Part shown: positions 1-8,589 of the stretch, piece by piece
Layout: every line of letters starts with the position of its first letter
Position numbering within the stretch: position 1 is the stretch's first letter
Program-made: the position numbers and the translations under genes
NCBI GenBank assembly: GCA_016742255.1
Contig: JACVCB010000015.1
Span: forward strand, 1 to 64,000
Length of the DNA stretch: 64,000 nucleotides
From: Leptospira sp.
Lineage (GTDB): Bacteria; Spirochaetota; Leptospiria; Leptospirales; Leptospiraceae
Direction: 5' to 3'
Notes under the pieces: model-generated
Seen by the model: the letters and a program-made list of their open reading frames with translations, nothing else
The model's database searches: none
Told to the model about the DNA's origin: nothing

Positions 1-417
1 TCCCAGTTCCACTCCGAGAAGGTTACCTAGAAAAGGGGCACCACCAACGGCGACCGCTGCAACAGATGTAAACAATGCCCAAGCATAAACCCACGCGGCC
101 ATCCAAGCAAATTTATCACCAACAAGTCGCAGTGACCATGGGTAAATCCCCCCAGAGATTGGGTACTGGGATACCACTTCGCCAAAAACCAAACAAACTA
201 AAAATTGACCGAGTCCAACAAGGAGATAGTTCCAAATCATGGGTGGTCCACCCGCCTGGATGGCTAGGGCAAATACGGAATATACACCTACAACGGGAGA
301 CAGATACGTAAAACCGAGGGAAAAGTTTTCCCAAAAACTCATACTCCGTTCAAATTCTGATTTTAATCCGAGGCTCTTTAATTGTTCGGCGTCTCGGTCT
401 AGGGATGTTTGGTTCAT
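1..417 (-). CDS. APC-family amino-acid permease, N-terminal part (cut by window start)
   Basis: The minus strand is open from an ATG at 417 to the first base of the window, 139 codons with no stop. The translation begins MNQTSLDRDAEQLKSLGLKS. It then shows the layout of an APC-superfamily permease: a short soluble head, a first membrane segment with the family-typical glycine/proline stretch (FTYLSPVVGVYSVFALA), a second hydrophobic segment (YLLVGLGQFLVCLVFGEVVS), the loop YPISGGIYPW and the start of a third segment (WMAAWVYAWALFTSVAAVAVGG). The family moves amino acids or amines across the inner membrane. The substrate cannot be read from this part. The C-terminal two thirds lie outside the window. 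Confidence 0.85.
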   Translation of the reverse strand, partial: MNQTSLDRDAEQLKSLGLKSEFERSMSFWENFSLGFTYLSPVVGVYSVFALAIQAGGPPMIWNYLLVGLGQFLVCLVFGEVVSQYPISGGIYPWSLRLVGDKFAWMAAWVYAWALFTSVAAVAVGGAPFLGNLLGVELG

Positions 418-544
418 TCCATTACCTTTTGTTTGGTCGTAATTGGTTTGGTTTTACTAGAGGGTCTCTTTTCTACAAACGATTTTGTTTTTCCATTGAC
501 GAAACGAGAATCGGAAGAATCATCTTTTACTTACGGTACATCGA

Positions 545-799
545 ATGAAAAAAAGTATACTCTTCCTATTAACATGTGTGTTTGCGCTTTCTTGTGCAAG
601 TTCAGAATCAAAAGATGCTGGTTCCAATGAACCTGGTCTTATGGATAAATTGATCGAAAAGGCAAATTCCGAAGAAGGCCAAAAAGCCATTCAAATGGGA
701 AAAGAAAAACTCCAAGACCCTGAAACACAAGAAAAGATCAAAGGGATGATGTCTAAGGACAAAAAGAAAAAAGACCCAACTGCCATTCCTGGCCAATAA
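545..799 (+). CDS. Small putative lipoprotein
   Basis: An 84-residue protein with a Lys-Lys start, a short hydrophobic core and a spirochaete-style lipobox ending FALSC, so Cys17 should be the lipidated residue after signal peptidase II cleavage. The mature part is very hydrophilic and Lys/Glu/Asp-rich, probably helical (residues 30-75), with a run of lysines near the C terminus. No known domain is recognisable. It stands alone between the divergent permease and the convergent membrane protein gene, and a hairpin terminator follows directly. Lipoprotein assignment is fairly sure; function is unknown. Confidence 0.75.
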   Translation: MKKSILFLLTCVFALSCASSESKDAGSNEPGLMDKLIEKANSEEGQKAIQMGKEKLQDPETQEKIKGMMSKDKKKKDPTAIPGQ

Positions 800-815
800 C
801 GATTACAGTTTGGTT

Positions 816-855
816 TAGGCTCCAATGGGAACGAATTCCAGGGAGCCTTTCTTTT
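816..855 (+). terminator. Rho-independent terminator after the small lipoprotein gene
   Basis: AGGCTCC at 817-823 pairs with GGAGCCT at 842-848 (7 bp), and TTTCTTTT follows at 849-855 on the plus strand. The loop is 18 nt. It overlaps the stop codon of the convergent gene that ends at 855. Confidence 0.7.
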
Positions 856-1955
856 CAACCAAATCGTACTAGATCAGGATCATTCCCTGAGATTTCAAAT
901 ATCTGTTTTAAAATCCAGTGTCTAACGTTCGTTATATCACCCGTCTCACAAAAATAAAACAAGGAAAAACTCACTAACTTTGTATCGTTCACCAAACAAA
1001 GTTTAGAATCAATTTGGATCAAATCTTCCCAGTTTGAAAACGGATACTCCTTACCATACCACTCGATGGATGTTTTTGTGATGGAAATTTCCTTCGCGCG
1101 TTTTTGTTGGTAAAACACATATAAATAAGGAAAAAATCCTAAAACTAAATTTAGAAATAAAAATACCAGTTGTCCTATTGACGGAGGAAACATTTCCCAA
1201 TGAGAAACAGATAGGGAAAAAAGATCACCGATTGCAAATTGTATAATGAGTGTTAGGGCAATGCTGACACATAACGCAACAAAAACTAAAATTCCTTGTT
1301 TATAATTCGATTTCAGTGTGACCTTTTGGTTTTGTTTTACAACTGATAACATGGAATCTTTAGAAAATTGAATCTCTTGGTCCAAAATGGTTTGAGGGAT
1401 TTTTCGTTTGTGAATCGGCAAATCGAATTCAGAAGGTTGAATTGTGAGTCCATCGGAAGTGAGGATGGGTATATGTAAATGTTTACAGATCTTTTCCCCA
1501 TCAAATCGTAATTTTGAATAGTTAGTTCCTTCAATGAGTTGGATTTTTTCCAAACCTACATTTCCTAAAACCGTGTAAACCGTGACGGTTCGGCTTCCAT
1601 TTTTTGTTTTTACTGTATACGAATATTCAGAATAAGAAATGGAGTTAATACTTTGAAAAGGTAAGGTTTTGACTTCCTTTTTTCGTTCAAACCAATGGAT
1701 GGTTTTTGTGGTTAAATCAAAAACAGTTTCTTTCGGTTTGGTAGTAATTGCCAAAAGAAAATGGGGGAGTGCAAAAAAAAGAATCATAAAGATCCCAACA
1801 ATTCCAAAACTAAGAAAGTCAGTTTCCTCAAATTCGGTCATGGAAAATACAACCCCAATGACAATGAAAGTGAATAATTCAGAGACCACGAGTATGACTC
1901 GAACCAACTTTAAATTTGTCGATTTATGATCGTACCAACGTAATTCTTTTTCCAT
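855..1955 (-). CDS. Membrane protein with two similar halves, function unknown
   Basis: A 366-residue protein with about four membrane segments in two pairs (near residues 18-36 and 48-70, then near 218-240 and 262-282). After each pair comes a soluble stretch of similar shape: FDLTTKTIHWFERK followed by LPFQSINSISY in the first half, and ISITKTSIEWYGK followed by YPFSNWEDLIQID in the second. This resembles the membrane-anchored PH-like modules in some bacterial membrane proteins, but that is inference from the pattern. It is convergent with the small lipoprotein gene and lies 21 bp downstream of the EAL regulator gene on the same strand, so the two could be co-transcribed. Confidence 0.7.
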   Translation of the reverse strand: MEKELRWYDHKSTNLKLVRVILVVSELFTFIVIGVVFSMTEFEETDFLSFGIVGIFMILFFALPHFLLAITTKPKETVFDLTTKTIHWFERKKEVKTLPFQSINSISYSEYSYTVKTKNGSRTVTVYTVLGNVGLEKIQLIEGTNYSKLRFDGEKICKHLHIPILTSDGLTIQPSEFDLPIHKRKIPQTILDQEIQFSKDSMLSVVKQNQKVTLKSNYKQGILVFVALCVSIALTLIIQFAIGDLFSLSVSHWEMFPPSIGQLVFLFLNLVLGFFPYLYVFYQQKRAKEISITKTSIEWYGKEYPFSNWEDLIQIDSKLCLVNDTKLVSFSLFYFCETGDITNVRHWILKQIFEISGNDPDLVRFG

Positions 1956-1976
1956 CGGTAAAAACTACCTAATCCT

Positions 1977-3647
1977 TTATAATTTGAGACTAGCAGGCTC
2001 TGGAATGGAAGCAGATGGTTTCATAAACAAATAACCTTGGGAATACTCAATTCCTAAGGACTCAACTAAATCTTGTATGGCGGGGCGATCTACAAATTCA
2101 GCAACTACTTTTGCGCCAATTCCTCGTGCTAAGTCAACAATACCTTGAACCAATAAATATGCTGTTTTGTTTTCAGGTAAGTTTTTGATAAACTTTCCAT
2201 CAATTTTTAAATAATCTGGGTTAAATTCCAATAGTCGAGCAAGGTTGGAAAATTGTACCCCAAAATCATCGATCGCTATTTGGCAACCTATGGATTTTAA
2301 ATCTTTGATTGTAGATAAACTATGTTTGTGTTCTGAAAAACTGATGTCTTCTAGGATCTCGAAGGTCACACGTGTTGGATTAATTTTATAATGGGAGAGT
2401 CTTGATTCTACCCATTTGCTAAAACTTTTATATTCTAATTCTGATTCGGTTAAATTAATCGAAAAATCATAAGGGAAATTGGAAAAGTATTGCATGGACT
2501 CATCAATCATTTGTAAGCCAATCATACGAATGCTTCCCGTGACTTTTGCTAATTTCAAAAATACATCTGGTGTTAAAATTGTATCTCTGTCTTTAATCCT
2601 TGCTAAACATTCAAATTTTCGTATTTCCTTTGTTTGGTTGTCCAAAATTCCTTGGAAAAAAGGCACAATCTGTTTATTGGAAATGGCAGAATGGATTTTT
2701 TGACTCAGTTGGAAGTTTTGTAAGTGGTGGTCTGTTGATAAATCTTCCGTATAGGATACAAAATCCATTGAGTTTTGGATTTCTGCTTGGAAGAGGGCAA
2801 GTTTTGCTTTGTAATAACAATCTTCCTGTCCCGTAGCTGATGCATACCGACAGTCCAAATGGAACCCGACACCATCCAAATAAAATTCATCAGATTTGAG
2901 CATCATTCGGAAACTTCGAATTGTATCAACTAATGCTTGTTCGGAGAGATTCGAAAGAATGGCAATTTCATCCGAATACAAATGGAATACCTTATGTTCA
3001 TTTTGCAAATGTACCGTGAGAAGTTGTAATAATTTGCGAAAAATCTTACGATACACTTCGATCCCAAAGGTTTTGATGATTGTTGGGAAGGTTACAATTT
3101 TGATAAGCAAAATCGATTGGTTTGTGTTGGAAATATTATTGTTTTTGAGTTCTTTTGCTAGAGATTCAAAATTAGGAAATTTTGTGTCACGGTGGAAATA
3201 GAGAGAATCAGCAAGTTCTTTGTTTTTTTCTTCCAAAGACTTTTCTTGGAAAAAAGCATCGATTGCCTGTTTGATGGTCAGTTCCAAATCATGTGCATCC
3301 CATGGTTTGGACAAATATCGGTACAAACAACCATGATTGAGTGCATTCCCTATGGCTTGCGCGGGAGCCTGTCCCGTTAACATGATTTTTTTGGTACGGG
3401 GATGGGTTTTTTGCATTTCGATGAGAAATTCATCACCTTTTTGGCCTGGCATCACATGGTCGCAGATGACAACTGCTAAATCAGCCCCACTGCTATCAAT
3501 TTCTTTCATGATTTCTTTGGCAGTTTCTGCACTTTCGGCAGTTTCTATGGTAAACCCTGAACCAAAGACTTTCTTTAGTTGTTCTTTCAGGTTCCAAAGG
3601 ATAAAGAATTCATCATCAATGCATAAGATGTAAGGTTTTTCGTTCAA
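1977..3647 (-). CDS. Response regulator with degenerate GGDEF and an EAL c-di-GMP phosphodiesterase domain
   Basis: Residues 1-125 form a receiver domain with acidic pair DD near residue 11, phospho-acceptor Asp63 (ICDHVMPG) and Lys114 (LSKPWD). Residues about 140-310 have the size and place of a GGDEF domain, but the signature reads LYSDEIAIL, so cyclase activity is unlikely. Residues about 315-545 are an EAL domain. The EAL motif itself reads ECL, but the other metal and catalytic motifs remain: Asn in NLTESELE, Glu in FEILED, the DDFG pair, Lys in LKIDGKF, Glu in VVAEFVD, and QGYLF. The likely role is phosphorylation-controlled cleavage of c-di-GMP in the cytoplasm. The start is a TTG. No partner kinase is in the window. 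Confidence 0.9.
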   Translation of the reverse strand: MNEKPYILCIDDEFFILWNLKEQLKKVFGSGFTIETAESAETAKEIMKEIDSSGADLAVVICDHVMPGQKGDEFLIEMQKTHPRTKKIMLTGQAPAQAIGNALNHGCLYRYLSKPWDAHDLELTIKQAIDAFFQEKSLEEKNKELADSLYFHRDTKFPNFESLAKELKNNNISNTNQSILLIKIVTFPTIIKTFGIEVYRKIFRKLLQLLTVHLQNEHKVFHLYSDEIAILSNLSEQALVDTIRSFRMMLKSDEFYLDGVGFHLDCRYASATGQEDCYYKAKLALFQAEIQNSMDFVSYTEDLSTDHHLQNFQLSQKIHSAISNKQIVPFFQGILDNQTKEIRKFECLARIKDRDTILTPDVFLKLAKVTGSIRMIGLQMIDESMQYFSNFPYDFSINLTESELEYKSFSKWVESRLSHYKINPTRVTFEILEDISFSEHKHSLSTIKDLKSIGCQIAIDDFGVQFSNLARLLEFNPDYLKIDGKFIKNLPENKTAYLLVQGIVDLARGIGAKVVAEFVDRPAIQDLVESLGIEYSQGYLFMKPSASIPEPASLKL

Positions 3648-3713
3648 AGGGCACCCAGGAGAAGCGTTTTAAATGAATCCCAATCTTCCAGATTATGCAA
3701 GAATTATTTGCAG

Positions 3714-3741
3714 TTGACAAGTTCACGTCTTTGGTTCTAAT
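3714..3741 (+). promoter_or_regulatory. Sigma-70-type promoter of the RRM protein gene
   Basis: A perfect -35 box TTGACA (3714-3719) is separated by 16 bp from TCTAAT (3736-3741), five of six to the -10 consensus. Transcription from here would give a leader of about 45 nt before the ATG at 3793. Confidence 0.65.
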
Positions 3742-3792
3742 TTAGCCGTTCCAAGGTACTTGGGGCATGCATTTCTTTTTAAGAGGACAGGA

Positions 3793-4062
3793 ATGGTTTC
3801 AAATAAAATTTATGTAGGGAATTTAAAATTTTCCCTCAAGGAAGAGAATATCCGGCAAATTTTTTCAGTGTATGGAGTGATCCAAGATTTGAAAATGATA
3901 CATGATCGAGAGACTGGCAATTTTAGAGGGTTTGCCTTTATCACTTATGCAAATCCAAGTGAGGCGGAGGAAGCAGTGGCACAAATGAATGGCCAACCTG
4001 TAGATGGTCGCAACCTAAAAGTTACGTTTGCCGAGGACAAAAGAAAAGAAAAACAGAACTAA
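3793..4062 (+). CDS. RRM-domain RNA-binding protein
   Basis: An 89-residue protein that is almost entirely one RNA-recognition motif. RNP2 is IYVGNL at residues 5-10 and RNP1 is RGFAFITY at about 45-52, with the aromatic residues that stack on RNA. A basic tail (DKRKEKQN) ends the protein. It should bind single-stranded RNA in the cytoplasm; such small glycine-poor RRM proteins occur in cyanobacteria and spirochaetes and are often cold or stress responsive. I chose the ATG at 3793 because AGAGGA lies 6-7 nt upstream; an in-frame ATG at 3760 would add 11 residues before the fold and has no such site. It has its own strong promoter. Confidence 0.92.
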   Translation: MVSNKIYVGNLKFSLKEENIRQIFSVYGVIQDLKMIHDRETGNFRGFAFITYANPSEAEEAVAQMNGQPVDGRNLKVTFAEDKRKEKQN

Positions 4063-4103
4063 AATTCACTTTTCTTACTAGTACTACCAAATAAAGAAGG
4101 AGG

Positions 4104-6686
4104 ATGACCTCATCCTCTGCATCTCCTGTTCATAAAATAGAAGATTATTCTCCCTGCCTTTGGTTCACGCCAAAGGTCCATTTGCGGTTCGATTTGGACC
4201 CTCACCATACAGTTGTCAGAGCCGATTACGAGGTAAAGTCCAATGGGAATCAAATTTCTCCCTTATTTTTAAATGGGGAAAATTTGGAGTTTTTATCGCT
4301 ACGTGTGAACGGAAGGGTTGTTGACCCCTCTGAATATAAAATCACAGATTTAGGTCTGGAACTCATGGAACCACCAAGTGAGGTTTTCCAACTCACGGTT
4401 GAGAACCACATTTGCCCCAATCAGAATACAAGTTTAGAAGGGTTGTACCAATCCGGATCTATGTTGTGTACACAAAATGAACCAGAAGGCTTTCGTAAGA
4501 TTGTATATTCCATTGATCGCCCAGACAATATGATGCAGTTTACGGTTACCATTGTTGGTGACCCGAGTTATTTTCCTGTTATGTTGTCGAATGGAAATTT
4601 GAAAGAGGAACACCCACCAGTGAGTGGCAAAAGAGAAGTGGTTTGGGAGGATCCATTTCCAAAACCAACATACTTATTTGCCCTTGTTGCGGGAGAATTG
4701 ATCGAAACAAAAGATGAGTTTGTCACCAAATCAGGAAGGATTGTCACACTCAAAATTTTTGTCGAAAAAGGAAATGAAGAAAAAGTCAGTTTTGCATTTG
4801 AATCCTTAAAACAGGCAATGAAGTGGGATGAGGATACCTTTGGACTAGAATATGATTTAGATTTATTTATGATTGTCGCCGTGGAAGACTTCAATATGGG
4901 AGCGATGGAAAATAAAGGTTTAAATCTTTTTAACGCAAAACTCGTACTCGCTGATAAAAAATCAGCAACAGATGAAACCTTTGAATCAATCATGGCTGTG
5001 ATCGGACATGAATACTTCCACAATTGGACAGGGAATCGTGTCACCTTACGGAACTGGTTCAATTTAACGTTAAAGGAAGGGCTTACTGTATTTCGTGACC
5101 AATGGTTTACGGAAGACATGACAGACCCTGCCGTCAAACGCATCAAAGACATTTTGTTTTTGAAGGAACACCAATTCCCTGAAGACCAAGGTCCTATGGC
5201 TCATCCCATCATTCCAAAATCATACACAGAAATGAATAATTTTTATACGGTGACAGTCTATGAAAAAGGGGCAGAAGTCATACGACTCGTTTCCCAAATC
5301 CTTGGAAGAGAAGGATTCAAAAAAGGCCTTCAGGATTATCTGACTCGTTTTGATGGCCAAGGTGTCACTTTTGAAGAGTTTATTTCCAGTATGGAAAGCG
5401 CACATGGAAAACCAATTCCTTATCTAAGGAACTGGTACCATCGGAGTGGAACTCCTATCTTACATGTTGAGGAGGAATTTGACCAAAGGAATCAAGATTG
5501 GGTATATACGATTAAAGATAAATCGGATACGAACCTACCTCTTGTGTTTGTCAATTCATACGCAGCGTTTGATTCTAATGGGACACTGATCACTGAAAAC
5601 AAGCGAATCCATGAAGGAACAGAAGATCAAATCAGAATCAAAACTTCAAATGGTTCCGAATCAAAACCAATTGTTTCTTTTTTTCGAGGGATGTCGAGTC
5701 CAGTTCTTTTAAAATCAGAAATGACAAAGGAAGAGATCCGGATTTTAGCAGAACATGAGCCAGACGGTGTCTCTAGGTTTTTTTCCTTTCAAAACCTTAT
5801 ATTTTTATGGATGTCCGAGGCATTAAAGGATGGAAACAAAAAAGAGAACCTAACCGATGTTCTAGAAATCATTCAATCGAGTTTCAAAAAAGGTTGGGAC
5901 AAAACATATTTTAGCTTTTATTTAACCTTTCCTTCATTGATGCAGTTTTGTGAACACCTTCAATTTTTTGATTACAAACAAGTGGAATCTCTTCGGAAAT
6001 TTGCAATCAAAACCATCGCAGATACATTTACGAAAGAGTTCCAATCTTTGTATGAAGAAAATCGTAAAACAATTCCAAAACAATCCAAAGAAGAAATTGG
6101 AAAACGAAGGTTAAAAAATACTGCTCTTTATTATTTGTTACACCATCCGAAAGTTTCGTTTGAAAGCCTTGCCATTTCACAACAAAGAGAAGCAAAACAT
6201 ATGAGTGAAGAAATTTTTGCTCTTCGAAGTCTTATTGAAATTGGGTCCAAAGAAAAAGAGCAGGTGATTTCCCTTTTTTATGATAAGTGGAAACACGATG
6301 CGTTGGTATTGGATGTTTGGTTTGCTGCCCAGGTGGCCACTGGTGAAAACCATATTTCTGACTTGGAACGATTGGAAAAACACTCCAAATTCAATCTTAA
6401 AAATCCAAATAAGGTGAGATCCTTATATTTTAGTTTTGCGAGAAATCCATTGTCCTTTCACGAAAGAGAAGGAAAGGGGTATGAAGTGATTGCAGAGCGA
6501 ATCAAACAATTGAATGGAATTAACCCTCAAATTGCAGCAGGACTTACAAAGTTGTTTTCACAGAGTTCCAAACAAATTGGGGATTTACCAAAGATCGCCA
6601 AAAGAGAGTTAGAGGGAATCCAAAACCTCCCCCAAATTTCAAAAGATTTAGGAGAGGTCGTAGGGAAAATCATCAAATCACTTTAG
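4104..6686 (+). CDS. pepN: Aminopeptidase N (M1 family zinc metallopeptidase)
   Basis: An 860-residue protein close in length to E. coli PepN (870). It carries the exopeptidase motif GAMEN at 266-270 and the zinc site HEYFH at 302-306 with the third ligand Glu325 in KEGLT, exactly the M1 spacing. The C-terminal half is the helical domain of the PepN subfamily. It removes N-terminal amino acids from peptides in the cytoplasm. The ATG at 4104 directly abuts a strong Shine-Dalgarno GAAGGAGG (4096-4103); a stop codon at 4092 rules out an upstream start and I find no good alternative just downstream. It converges with the acyl-CoA synthetase gene, sharing 4 bp. Confidence 0.95.
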   Translation: MTSSSASPVHKIEDYSPCLWFTPKVHLRFDLDPHHTVVRADYEVKSNGNQISPLFLNGENLEFLSLRVNGRVVDPSEYKITDLGLELMEPPSEVFQLTVENHICPNQNTSLEGLYQSGSMLCTQNEPEGFRKIVYSIDRPDNMMQFTVTIVGDPSYFPVMLSNGNLKEEHPPVSGKREVVWEDPFPKPTYLFALVAGELIETKDEFVTKSGRIVTLKIFVEKGNEEKVSFAFESLKQAMKWDEDTFGLEYDLDLFMIVAVEDFNMGAMENKGLNLFNAKLVLADKKSATDETFESIMAVIGHEYFHNWTGNRVTLRNWFNLTLKEGLTVFRDQWFTEDMTDPAVKRIKDILFLKEHQFPEDQGPMAHPIIPKSYTEMNNFYTVTVYEKGAEVIRLVSQILGREGFKKGLQDYLTRFDGQGVTFEEFISSMESAHGKPIPYLRNWYHRSGTPILHVEEEFDQRNQDWVYTIKDKSDTNLPLVFVNSYAAFDSNGTLITENKRIHEGTEDQIRIKTSNGSESKPIVSFFRGMSSPVLLKSEMTKEEIRILAEHEPDGVSRFFSFQNLIFLWMSEALKDGNKKENLTDVLEIIQSSFKKGWDKTYFSFYLTFPSLMQFCEHLQFFDYKQVESLRKFAIKTIADTFTKEFQSLYEENRKTIPKQSKEEIGKRRLKNTALYYLLHHPKVSFESLAISQQREAKHMSEEIFALRSLIEIGSKEKEQVISLFYDKWKHDALVLDVWFAAQVATGENHISDLERLEKHSKFNLKNPNKVRSLYFSFARNPLSFHEREGKGYEVIAERIKQLNGINPQIAAGLTKLFSQSSKQIGDLPKIAKRELEGIQNLPQISKDLGEVVGKIIKSL

Positions 6687-8557
6687 TTATACATTGATTT
6701 GATGAGATCTTTGTACTTGTCATGGATGATATTTCGTTTCATTTTGAAAAGGTTGGTGAGTTCATCACCAACTTCCATCGCTTTTGGTAAAAAACGAAAA
6801 TCAGAGAGTTTTTCAAATGATTTGAATCCATTTTCAGAAGAGATTTGTTTTTTAACAATGTTTTGGTAATACAACCTTACATCCTTATTTTGGTTGAGGT
6901 CTTCACCATCTTTCCATTGTAAACCGGCTTCCTTCATTCGGTCTTTATCAGGCCAAATCAGTGCTGTTAAGGATTTTTGGTCTTGGCCTACTACAATCAC
7001 TTGGTTGATCAGGGCATTTTCTAAAAGTAAATTTTCAATAGGAACAGGTTCTACGTTTTCACCACCAAGTAATACAATCGTGTCTTTCACTCTTCCTCGA
7101 ACAGAAAGTGTATCATTGAAGGAAATAAATCCTAAGTCACCCGTATTCATCCAACCATCGACAATGGCTTTTTTTGTGGCTTCTTCATTTTTGTAATACC
7201 CCTTCATCACTTGAGGCCCTTTGATATGAATGACACCCATTTTTCCTTTGGGAACAGATTCCCCTTGTTCATTTACAATTCGGACAACAGTTCCATCTGG
7301 CCATTTTCCAACAGATCCTTGGACAACATGCCCAACAGACCTAACAGAGATAATGGGGGCACATTCTGTCATTCCGTAACCTTCATAAACAGGGATTCCG
7401 ATGACATTAAAAAATTCGTCTACATGGGAAGGTAAGGCACCGCCACCAGAAATGGTTCCAATCAATTGGCCACCTAAAACATCTCTGATTTTTGAGAACA
7501 CGAGTCCATCTAGAACTTTTGCTAGTAAAAATAAATTGAGCACATAACCAATGGAGACGGTAGTGTTTTTCATCCTTTCGAATGGAGACTCTTCTTTGGT
7601 AAGTAATTTGTTTCCTGCTAAATAATCTTGACCATCTTTGAATTTTTTACAGATATCATATGCAAAATCAAAAAGTTTCTTTTTGTTTTCTGGAGCCTTT
7701 TCCAATTTTTGTTTGATACCTAAGTATAAGTTTTCCCAAAGTCTAGGTGCGGACGCCATAAAACTTGGTTTGATTTTTTGGAAATCATCTCGTAGGTCTC
7801 TAATGTTTGTATACGCGATGGAAGCACCTTCCGCAATGATCGCATAATCAATGGCCCTTTCAAAGATATGCCATACTGGTAGTATGGAAAGTGTTCGGTC
7901 AGAGGACCTAAGGCCGACTCGAGGCGGAACCTTTACCACATTGTACACCATATTTTGGTGTGTTAACATCACACCCTTTGGCATTCCTGTTGTACCGGAA
8001 GTATAAATGATGGTAAATAAATCGTCAGGTTTTACTTGTTTGGATCGTAATTCTAACGAAGGAAGGTTTTTTCGAAGTGATTCTCCTTCTTTGACAAGAG
8101 AGGTTAAACTCATCGCAAAAGAATCTTTGGATACGAAGTTTGGATCTAAGATGATCACCTTTTCCACTTTTGTATTGGAAAAGATTGGTTTGAGCATGTC
8201 GTAAAGCTTTTCATGTTCTACAAAACAATACTTACTTTCGGAATGGCTTAAAATGTATTCGATTTCCTGTGCAGTGGAGTCGGATCCTCTTGGAACATTG
8301 ACTGCTCCATTCAAAAGAGTGGCAATGTCTGCAATGGCCCACTCAGTTCTGTTATCTGCCATAAGACCGATACGATCTCCAGGTTGTAAGCCCATTTGTA
8401 AAAGGGATAAGGCTAAATTTTCTGCTTCGTGAAAGATGTCGGAAAAAGTACGTCCTTTGAAATTTTTTGCATTGTCTTTTGCAAAGAACATCTCCTTGGA
8501 ACCATAGGTTCTTTTGGCATAATAAAATACATCATTCAGCGTTGTGAAATTTTTCAT
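6683..8557 (-). CDS. Long-chain fatty acid--CoA ligase (AMP-forming)
   Basis: A 624-residue member of the adenylate-forming (ANL) family. The ATP-binding loop YTSGTTGMPKG is at residues 185-195. Later motifs YEGYGMTE and GWMNTGDLG and the hinge region VRGRVKDTIVLLGGENVEP are intact, followed by a complete C-terminal lid. It resembles the long FadD15-like/FAA-type ligases that activate fatty acids with ATP and CoA for beta-oxidation or lipid synthesis. Leptospira grow on fatty acids as carbon source, which fits. There is a single gene with no other fatty-acid gene directly adjacent. Confidence 0.92.
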   Translation of the reverse strand: MKNFTTLNDVFYYAKRTYGSKEMFFAKDNAKNFKGRTFSDIFHEAENLALSLLQMGLQPGDRIGLMADNRTEWAIADIATLLNGAVNVPRGSDSTAQEIEYILSHSESKYCFVEHEKLYDMLKPIFSNTKVEKVIILDPNFVSKDSFAMSLTSLVKEGESLRKNLPSLELRSKQVKPDDLFTIIYTSGTTGMPKGVMLTHQNMVYNVVKVPPRVGLRSSDRTLSILPVWHIFERAIDYAIIAEGASIAYTNIRDLRDDFQKIKPSFMASAPRLWENLYLGIKQKLEKAPENKKKLFDFAYDICKKFKDGQDYLAGNKLLTKEESPFERMKNTTVSIGYVLNLFLLAKVLDGLVFSKIRDVLGGQLIGTISGGGALPSHVDEFFNVIGIPVYEGYGMTECAPIISVRSVGHVVQGSVGKWPDGTVVRIVNEQGESVPKGKMGVIHIKGPQVMKGYYKNEEATKKAIVDGWMNTGDLGFISFNDTLSVRGRVKDTIVLLGGENVEPVPIENLLLENALINQVIVVGQDQKSLTALIWPDKDRMKEAGLQWKDGEDLNQNKDVRLYYQNIVKKQISSENGFKSFEKLSDFRFLPKAMEVGDELTNLFKMKRNIIHDKYKDLIKSMYN

Positions 8558-8589
8558 GAATCAAATCTATCTCCGTAGGGACTAAACTC

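Noticed and set aside
496..524. Possible promoter before the small lipoprotein (TTGACG)
   Set aside because: The -35 box is good, but no acceptable -10 box lies 15-18 bp downstream.
4568..5152. Open frame of 194 codons on the minus strand
   Set aside because: It is the reverse of the pepN catalytic region that holds GAMEN and HEXXH; no ribosome site and no recognisable domain.
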